Shown here piece by piece: positions 5,338 to 10,357 of a stretch of DNA of 11,871 bases. Position 1 is the first letter of the stretch; each line of letters starts with the position of its first letter. Source of the DNA: Candidatus Firestoneibacteriota bacterium (lineage in GTDB: Bacteria; JACRDZ01); contig JACRDZ010000225.1 of assembly GCA_016212735.1 (NCBI GenBank), forward strand, positions 1 to 11,871, written 5' to 3'. A program made the position numbers and the translations under genes. Below the pieces are notes generated by a model. The model saw nothing but the letters and a program-made list of their open reading frames with translations. It had not been told where the DNA came from and did no database searches.

Positions 5338-6123
5338 TTAATCCGTGCTCATTCCGCCGTCAATTATTATTGTCTGAGCAGTAATATATGATGCATCATC
5401 GCTTATTAAAAATTTTACTGCTTTTGCCACTTCTTCTGGTCTGCCCATTCTATGCAAAGGGATTTGTTTTATTATCTGTTCTCTATATTCTTCTTTAAGA
5501 TTTTTCAACATATCTGTTTCAATAAAACCCGGAGCAACAGCATTCACTCTTATGTTATATGGAGCAACTTCATGAGCAAGAGATTTAGTAAATCCGATTA
5601 TTCCTGCTTTTGATGCAGAATAATTTGTCTGCCGTGCCATGCCAATTATACCACTTACTGAAGTAATATTTATAATTACTCCGCTTTTCTGTTTAATTAA
5701 TTCTATAATTGCGGCTCTTGTAAGATTAAAAGTACCGTCCATATTGGTATCTACAACTTCATGCCAATCACTAATTTCCATTAAGGCAAGCGCCTTATCT
5801 TTAATAATTCCTGCATTATTAACTACAATATCTATTCCGCCAAAATATTTTTTTGTATCATCTACCCATGATTTAACAGCATTATAATCTTTAATATCTG
5901 TCTGGTATGATTTAACTTTAACACCCAGCTTTTCTATTTCTTTTTTCAAAGCCTCTGCATCTTCAATGCTTTTAAGAAAATTAAAACTTATATTTGCACC
6001 TTCACCTGCTAGTTCAAGAGCAATAGCTCTGCCAATTCCTCTTGCAGCACCACTGATTATAGCAGTTTTATCTTTAAATTGCGCTTTTTGATTTTCAGAA
6101 ATTTCTATTTTTGTTTGTTCCAA
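5338..6123 (-). CDS. fabG: 3-ketoacyl-ACP reductase, FabG-type short-chain dehydrogenase
   Basis: It reduces 3-ketoacyl-ACP to 3-hydroxyacyl-ACP, normally with NADPH. The 261 residues are a single SDR Rossmann domain: SGAARGIGRA cofactor loop (about 24-33), VNNAG at 101-105, catalytic Ser155, Tyr168 and Lys172 (NITSVSG... NYSASK), VAPGFIETDM, and the IDGGMSTD C-terminus. I choose TTG 6123 because GAGGT lies 7 nt upstream. A GTG at 6171 would add 16 hydrophobic residues without a ribosome-binding site. The first ~17 residues (polar, Glu/Gln/Lys-rich) extend beyond usual FabG starts. It is the first gene of the KR/CLF/DH/KS operon. A weak promoter candidate (TTGATT, 17 bp, TATTTT) lies about 40-70 bp upstream, in the spacer carrying the palindromic repeat. 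Confidence 0.9.
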   Translation of the reverse strand: MEQTKIEISENQKAQFKDKTAIISGAARGIGRAIALELAGEGANISFNFLKSIEDAEALKKEIEKLGVKVKSYQTDIKDYNAVKSWVDDTKKYFGGIDIVVNNAGIIKDKALALMEISDWHEVVDTNMDGTFNLTRAAIIELIKQKSGVIINITSVSGIIGMARQTNYSASKAGIIGFTKSLAHEVAPYNIRVNAVAPGFIETDMLKNLKEEYREQIIKQIPLHRMGRPEEVAKAVKFLISDDASYITAQTIIIDGGMSTD

Positions 6124-6224
6124 AATATTTACCTCAAATTCATTAAAACACACAAAATAATAAAATAACACATCAATAAAAAAAAATCAAATTTATGGAT
6201 AAAATTGTTAATTTCCCAAGAAAG

Positions 6225-6389
6225 AAATGAACCACAGAGATTTTTTATTTTATTTTTATTTATTACTCTGTGTTCTCAAAAAAGATAAGAAAGATCATGA
6301 AATACAAAACTTTTATAAGTAAAAATTAATTTGAGGACACAGAGTTTTTAAAATTATAAATATATCTCAGTGTACTCTGTGGTTCATTT
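6225..6389. repeat. nested palindromic repeat (ACCACAGAG family), about 165 bp
   Basis: The outer arms are perfect over 15 bp: AAATGAACCACAGAG at 6225-6239 and its complement at 6375-6389. Inner arms (ACTCTGTGTTCTCAAA at 6265-6280, TTTGAGGACACAGAGT at 6331-6346) pair over 16 bp with one G-T wobble. Each half is itself a palindrome, so the motif (C)CACAGAG appears four times in alternating orientation, allowing one long hairpin or a cruciform. It fills most of the space between the radical SAM stop (6417) and the fabG start (6123). It could act as a terminator for the former. There is no coding content; it is probably a dispersed MITE or REP-like element. Confidence 0.75.
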
Positions 6390-6416
6390 TTTATCCCCTT
6401 TTTGAATTTTATATTT

Positions 6417-7448
6417 TCATCCCTCTTTATAATCTGAAGACTCGTGAGGGATTATCCAGCAGTGAGGGTCAGGAGCATTAATATCTCCTGTAAGAGCATA
6501 TGCGCGTGAAGTACATCCTCCAACACAATCAGTATAAAAATTGCAATTCTGACATTTATCCTTGGGTTTTTTATTCCTCATTGCTTCCAAAACAGGTGAT
6601 TTCTGCCATACTTCTAAAATATCATCCTTCAGCATATTTCCTATTACAAGCGGAAGAAAACCGCAAGGAGTAATATCTCCATTAGATTTTATTGCCAGAG
6701 ACAGCTTACCGCAAATGCTGCCTTTTACAATAGCCTCTGTCTTTTCTTTAAATTCAGGATGCTCAGAAAGAGAACTTATAATAGGATCATCAAGTGAAAT
6801 TATTATATCTTTTGAGATTTTTTTTATTTTCACAGCTTGTTCATAAAATTCTTTCCATTCTAATGGTGTAAGATCAAGCTCAGTTCTATTGCAGAATCCC
6901 AATCCGCTGCATTTAAAATTATGTAAAGATATTTTTCGCACACCAAGTTCTCGGGCAAAATCAACTATTTTGTGAAAATTTTGATTATTTATTTTACAGA
7001 TTACTGTAGAAATATCAACAGTAACACCAGCATTTTTCAAAGCTGCTACAGCTCTTTTTACACGGTTAAAACTCCCCTTTTTGTTCCTGAAATTATCATG
7101 GATTTCCTGTATATGACTATCCAGACTGATTTCAACTTTAGAGAAACCTGCTTCTTTAATTTTTTGAGCCATCTTATTATCAAGCAAGTAACCATTCGAA
7201 GACATTGAAACATGAAGCCCCTTATTATATGCATATAGAGTAATTTCAAATAATTCGGGAATGAGTAAAGGTTCTCCACCGCCAAAATTTATGAAAGGTA
7301 TTTTTATTTCAGCAAGAATATTTATGATTTTTTTATTGTCTTCTTTACTTAATTCTTCGCACTTTTCAAAACGTGAATAGCAGTGCTGACATTGAAAATT
7401 GCATTTGGTTGAAAGACTCCAATTAATAAAAAGAGGTGTTTTAAACAT
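6417..7448 (-). CDS. radical SAM/SPASM peptide- or protein-maturation enzyme (GeoRSP-like)
   Basis: Radical SAM enzymes use a [4Fe-4S] cluster and S-adenosylmethionine to start radical chemistry; SPASM members modify peptides with help from auxiliary clusters. The start is ATG 7448 (343 residues), overlapping the pqqD-like stop by 8 nt; an in-frame ATG at 7463 is less likely. Cys16, Cys20 and Cys23 form CNFQCQHC, followed by NFGGGEPLL (SAM contacts). The C-terminal third has the full seven-cysteine SPASM pattern: C-x15-C around CGKLSLAIKSNGDITPC, then CQNCNFYTDCVGGC (C-x2-C-x5-C-x3-C), and a last Cys in DPHCW. With its PqqD partner it resembles, from memory, the GeoRSP radical SAM/PqqD pair of Geobacter. 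No precursor peptide is apparent, so the substrate is unknown. Confidence 0.9.
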   Translation of the reverse strand: MFKTPLFINWSLSTKCNFQCQHCYSRFEKCEELSKEDNKKIINILAEIKIPFINFGGGEPLLIPELFEITLYAYNKGLHVSMSSNGYLLDNKMAQKIKEAGFSKVEISLDSHIQEIHDNFRNKKGSFNRVKRAVAALKNAGVTVDISTVICKINNQNFHKIVDFARELGVRKISLHNFKCSGLGFCNRTELDLTPLEWKEFYEQAVKIKKISKDIIISLDDPIISSLSEHPEFKEKTEAIVKGSICGKLSLAIKSNGDITPCGFLPLVIGNMLKDDILEVWQKSPVLEAMRNKKPKDKCQNCNFYTDCVGGCTSRAYALTGDINAPDPHCWIIPHESSDYKEG

Positions 7449-7761
7449 AATATAACCATCCATTATGTATTAATTTGGAGACAAATTCATTTACATCTTT
7501 ACGTAATTCGTTTTTATCAACTGCAAACATCTTTAATAGTTCATCTGCTATATCTTCTTCTCTTTTTGTTCCATCACAAAGCATCCAGATTTTTCCGCCG
7601 ACAAAATTTAATTCATGAATCATATCTGAAACTATAAGAATTACTGTACCTTTCTGTGAAATATCCTCTCCATCTGCTTCAGCTTTTGCAATTTCTTTTT
7701 CATCAACTTCACAGCGCCAGACTATATCATGATTACGGGCAATTTTTTTGCTTTTAGACAA
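7441..7761 (-). CDS. PqqD-family peptide-binding protein, partner of the radical SAM enzyme
   Basis: PqqD proteins are winged-helix RiPP recognition elements that bind a leader peptide and deliver it to a radical SAM/SPASM enzyme. The start is TTG 7761 (106 residues), because AGGAG (7770-7774) lies 8 nt upstream. The longer start, TTG 7794, would overlap the sigma gene without a clear ribosome-binding site. Residues 9-16 (RNHDIVWR) and 38-56 (GTVILIVSDMIHELNFVGG) give the beta-wing. KIWMLCDGTKREEDIADELL and VNEFVSKLIHNGWL give the three-helix part, including the family 'IW-x-L-C-D-G' signature. The gene starts 25 nt after the sigma-factor stop and overlaps the radical SAM gene. The central insert (EKEIAKAEADGEDIS) is like the GeoRSP PqqD subgroup as I recall it. 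Confidence 0.85.
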   Translation of the reverse strand: MSKSKKIARNHDIVWRCEVDEKEIAKAEADGEDISQKGTVILIVSDMIHELNFVGGKIWMLCDGTKREEDIADELLKMFAVDKNELRKDVNEFVSKLIHNGWLYYV

Positions 7762-7786
7762 TATTTTCGCTCCTGTCTTTCTTATG

Positions 7787-8566
7787 CTAGACAAACAGTT
7801 CTTCTTTAACTTTACTTAATTTCGATTTCAATCTGAGAATCGCTTTAGTATGCATCTGGGAGACTCTTGATTCTGATATTTCCAGGACTTTCCCTATTTC
7901 TTTTAAATTTAATCCTTCAAAATAGTAAAGAGCAATTACGAATCTTTCTCTCTCAGGTAATTTCGATATTGTTTCCTTCAGGATTTCAATACGTTCATTC
8001 ATTTCAATTTCTTCTTCAGGACTTACATTCTTTATATCTTCAATAATTTCAATAATTTGAACTGCCTGTCCATTTTCTCTTATTTTCCAGACTTTATCCA
8101 ATGAAATCAGAGCTGTCTGGTTTACCTTATTAAGTGTAGAATGAAGTTCAACAATGCTTATATCTAAAATTTCTGCAACTTCTTCATCAGAAACAGGACG
8201 TAAAAGCTTGGTTTCAAGTTTCGCATAAGCGTCCTCAATAATGCGGGCTTTTTTTCTAACTGAACGCGGAGCCCAATCCAGAGCGCGTAATTCATCCAAT
8301 ATAGAACCTTTTATTCTTGAAAGCGCATAAGTCTTAAAACTTATTCCTCTTGTTATATCAAATTTTTCTATAGCATCCATAAGACCAATAATTCCACAAC
8401 TTAAAAGGTCATCCATTTCACTAATAGGCATATCCTGAGGGAGAAACATTTCGATACGATTAACAACATATTTAACTAATCCGAGATAGTTTTTTATTAA
8501 CAACTCTCTTGTCATGCGATCAGGTCGTTTTTTATATTTAACCCATAGAGAATATATTTCATCCAT
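7787..8566 (-). CDS. fliA: sigma-28-family RNA polymerase sigma factor (FliA/WhiG type)
   Basis: This alternative sigma factor of 259 residues directs RNA polymerase to promoters of the TAAAGTTT-N11-GCCGATAA class, in many bacteria those of late flagellar and chemotaxis genes. Region 2 (about 24-95) has LVKYVVNRI, DDLLSCGIIGLMDAIEKFD and FKTYALSRIKGSILDELRAL. The group signature DWAPRSVR follows at 98-104. Region 3 spans roughly 105-180, and region 4 (200-252) ends with the helix-turn-helix LKEIGKVLEISESRVSQ. No FlgM-like anti-sigma or flagellar gene is present. The ATG at 8566 has a GGGG site about 6 nt upstream. It follows the small putative DNA-binding gene by 46 nt and precedes the PqqD/radical SAM pair closely, so the four are likely one transcript. 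The upstream region carries a sigma-28-like promoter. Confidence 0.9.
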   Translation of the reverse strand: MDEIYSLWVKYKKRPDRMTRELLIKNYLGLVKYVVNRIEMFLPQDMPISEMDDLLSCGIIGLMDAIEKFDITRGISFKTYALSRIKGSILDELRALDWAPRSVRKKARIIEDAYAKLETKLLRPVSDEEVAEILDISIVELHSTLNKVNQTALISLDKVWKIRENGQAVQIIEIIEDIKNVSPEEEIEMNERIEILKETISKLPERERFVIALYYFEGLNLKEIGKVLEISESRVSQMHTKAILRLKSKLSKVKEELFV

Positions 8567-8612
8567 AAAAATCCCCTTTTTTTTATATTAAAAACATGCC
8601 TATATAAAACTC

Positions 8613-9017
8613 TTAAATATCTTTTTCATCTATTTTTTTTATACTTTTTTTCACCAGAGCTAGCAATTCTTCTTCTGTTTCAACTGACGAAGGATTAATA
8701 TTAATCCAGAAAAACAGGTCTAGAGCTATGCGGCAAATCTGGCTTTCATTTAATTGAGCTCCTTTTAAATCTCCGCTTTTAAATGTATATTCTCTCAGAC
8801 TTTTTATCTGGTCTATTCGTAATTGAATGTTTTTTTGCTTTACACTATTAATTTCAACAGATTTAACTTCAGGGGCGTTGTGTAAATTTATAGGCTGGAT
8901 TTTCTCAAAATCAATTTTCTGTTCTTCCCTGGATGGCAAAGATATTTTATCTTTATTCTTTTTTAATCTGCTTTGTTTGAAATGCAATGCTCGATTTTTA
9001 GCTGTCATCACATCCAT
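8613..9017 (-). CDS. uncharacterised 134-residue protein, possible ribbon-helix-helix domain
   Basis: I do not recognise this family. Residues 1-60 are basic, polar and probably disordered (HFKQSRLKKNKDKISLPSRE). From about 63 on, a strand (NIQLRI), a helix (DQIKSLREYTFKSGD), a linker (LKGAQ) and a second helix (NESQICRIALDLFFWI) look like a ribbon-helix-helix DNA-binding fold with a slightly long turn. An acidic helix (EEELLALVKKSIKKIDEKD) closes it. AAGGAG lies 7 nt before the ATG at 9017. It is the first gene after the dual promoter and precedes the sigma-28-type gene, the slot where anti-sigma FlgM genes sometimes sit. The sequence does not convincingly match FlgM, so a transcriptional regulator is the better guess. 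Confidence 0.6.
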   Translation of the reverse strand: MDVMTAKNRALHFKQSRLKKNKDKISLPSREEQKIDFEKIQPINLHNAPEVKSVEINSVKQKNIQLRIDQIKSLREYTFKSGDLKGAQLNESQICRIALDLFFWININPSSVETEEELLALVKKSIKKIDEKDI

Positions 9018-9070
9018 ATTTAACTCCTTAAATCTATCAGCGTATTAATATATTTTAATATTATATTATA

Positions 9071-9099
9071 TATATACAATAATATTATCGGATTGTCAA
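9071..9099 (-). promoter_or_regulatory. housekeeping-like promoter of the sigma-factor operon
   Basis: On the minus strand a perfect TTGACA (9094-9099) is followed after exactly 17 bp by TATATA (9071-9076), within a very AT-rich run. Transcription would start near 9064, leaving a leader of about 45 nt to the ATG at 9017. It overlaps a sigma-28-type promoter match. Confidence 0.7.
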
Positions 9100-9111
9100 G
9101 TGGAAAAATTA
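9085..9111 (-). promoter_or_regulatory. sigma-28-type promoter overlapping the housekeeping promoter
   Basis: On the minus strand TAATTTTT (9104-9111), then exactly 11 bp, then TCCGATAA (9085-9092) matches the enterobacterial FliA consensus TAAAGTTT-N11-GCCGATAA at 13 of 16 positions, including seven of eight in the -10. The second gene downstream encodes a sigma factor of this family, so positive autoregulation is plausible. Its -10 lies inside the spacer of the TTGACA/TATATA promoter, so the two holoenzymes would compete for the same DNA. Confidence 0.5.
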
Positions 9112-9132
9112 ATTTTTTTTAATATTATTTTG

Positions 9133-9161
9133 TTACAAAAAAAGAGCATAAATCCTATAAG
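9133..9161 (+). promoter_or_regulatory. probable promoter of the metallophosphoesterase gene
   Basis: TTACAA (9133-9138), 17 bp, TATAAG (9156-9161). A start near 9168 would give a leader of about 50 nt with GGAG upstream of the ATG at 9219. The match is moderate and the background is AT-rich. Confidence 0.4.
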
Positions 9162-9218
9162 CATGTTAAAATATCAAATTAGCAATTTTTATGTAAAATT
9201 TTTCTATGGAGTTTTTCT

Positions 9219-10138
9219 ATGAAAATGAGAATGTTCTTATTTTTTATAATTTTTTTTTCAATATACGGAAGTGTACATGCTTATACGTACTATCATATAT
9301 TGTCACATCTTCTATTATCCTTAAAATTTAAAATTATTCTTGGTATATTTTTTCTTTTTATGACGCTTTCTATCCCGATTGCACGTTTGATAGAATTATA
9401 TTTTCCCGGAATATTTAGTCGGGGAATAGTTATTATTTCCTCTGTGTGGATTGGTTTTATCTTTTATTTTTTTATTCTATTTTTAATTAAAGATATAATA
9501 CTATTATTTATTAAACTGCTTGATTTAAACAATAATAATAAAGAGATAATAAATTTTCTTAAATCAAATTCTAATGTTCTTTTGATTATATTTTCTCTCA
9601 CTATCATTATTTGTATATATGCATATTATGAAGCACTGAACATCAAAATCACTTCTATCTCCATTCCAAACAATAAAAGTGCATTAAAAGAGAAGTCTCT
9701 TAATCTTAATATAGTTCAGCTTTCTGATATACATTTAGGAATTTTAGTCGGATATGAAAGAGTTGAGAAAATGGTAAAACTTATAAATAAGATTAATCCA
9801 GATATTATTGTAATAACAGGAGATTTACTTGATGCTGAGATGGACCACATAGATAAAATATCTTTACTTTTTAAAAATCTAAAACCGCGTTATGGTAAAT
9901 ATGCAGTCACAGGGAATCACGAATTTTATGCAGGTATAAATAAAGCAGTATATTTCTGCAATGAAGCGGAAATAGAATTATTACGAAACGATGTAAAAAT
10001 TATTCCTGGTATTATTAATATCATTGGACTTGACGATCCAACCTTTATATAAGCAGAGGAACAGGAACATGGGGTCCCCCTATGCGTTTTTTAACCCCTC
10101 CAGAAATCACATGGATAAAAATATATAACTCAAGTTGA
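9219..10138 (+). pseudogene. membrane-anchored metallophosphoesterase with an internal deletion and frameshift
   Basis: Calcineurin-like metallophosphoesterases hydrolyse phosphoesters using a two-metal centre. The open frame 9219-10052 encodes four predicted membrane segments (about 3-20, 36-56, 68-102, 119-138). The catalytic domain begins near 162 with SDIHLG (Asp170, His172), GDLLD (Asp202) and TGNHEF (Asn233, His234). It then stops just after IIGLDDPT, where intact homologues continue for roughly another hundred residues containing the GHTHGGQ metal-binding motif. That motif is absent. The normal C-terminus reappears in the next frame at 10043-10138 (LYISRGTGTWGPPMRF, then LTPPEITWIK). 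A middle segment of non-triplet length has therefore been deleted at about 10040-10046. The ATG has GGAG 8 nt upstream. The remnant cannot be a functional enzyme as read. The stop at 10136-10138 lies inside the adjacent MITE. Confidence 0.85.
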
Positions 10139-10332
10139 CTGACTTTTTTATGCTAAAATTCCAAATTATAATTCCCAAATCCCAAATAAATTCCAATTTC
10201 CAAATTCAAAATGACCAAAACTTGTTATTTATTAGTCTTTATATTTGTTTGATTATTGAAATTTTGAAAATTATTTGTTATTTGGTACTTGAATATTGAA
10301 ATTTGTAAAGAAAAGTCAGTCAACTTGAGTAA
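10126..10332. mobile_element. MITE-like element with 19-bp perfect terminal inverted repeats and TAA duplication
   Basis: CTCAAGTTGACTGACTTTT at 10129-10147 is exactly complementary to 10311-10329, and TAA flanks both ends (10126-10128, 10330-10332). The 201-bp body has no ORF. It is rich in CCAAAT/ATTTGG blocks that pair imperfectly across the element (CAAATT...CCAAATAA near 10160-10190 against TTATTTGG...AAATTTG near 10279-10305), so the whole element can fold into one hairpin. This architecture is that of a non-autonomous transposon needing a transposase from elsewhere. Three-base TNA duplications are known for the IS1031 group of the IS5 family, but the parent is not identified here. Removing the element and one TAA leaves the phosphoesterase tail ending cleanly in a TAA stop. 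Confidence 0.8.
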
Positions 10333-10357
10333 TTAACCTTCTTACATTATTGTTATA

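Noticed and set aside
6360..6396. Possible precursor peptide start: GGGGAT followed by an ATG just downstream of the radical SAM gene
   Set aside because: The frame closes after six codons (MNHRVH) and lies within the palindromic repeat, so it is not a credible precursor.
7058..7285. Second minus-strand frame of 75 codons inside the radical SAM gene
   Set aside because: Out-of-frame overlap with conserved radical SAM sequence; no start signal and no protein-like motif.
7787..8566. Reading the sigma factor as evidence of a flagellar gene cluster
   Set aside because: No flagellar or chemotaxis gene is present in the window; WhiG/FliA-type factors also serve non-motility roles, so only the family is claimed.
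10148..10310. CCAAAT/CAAATT-rich interior as a CRISPR-like or tandem array
   Set aside because: The units are irregular in spacing and sequence and pair as opposite arms of a hairpin; there are no constant repeats with unique spacers.
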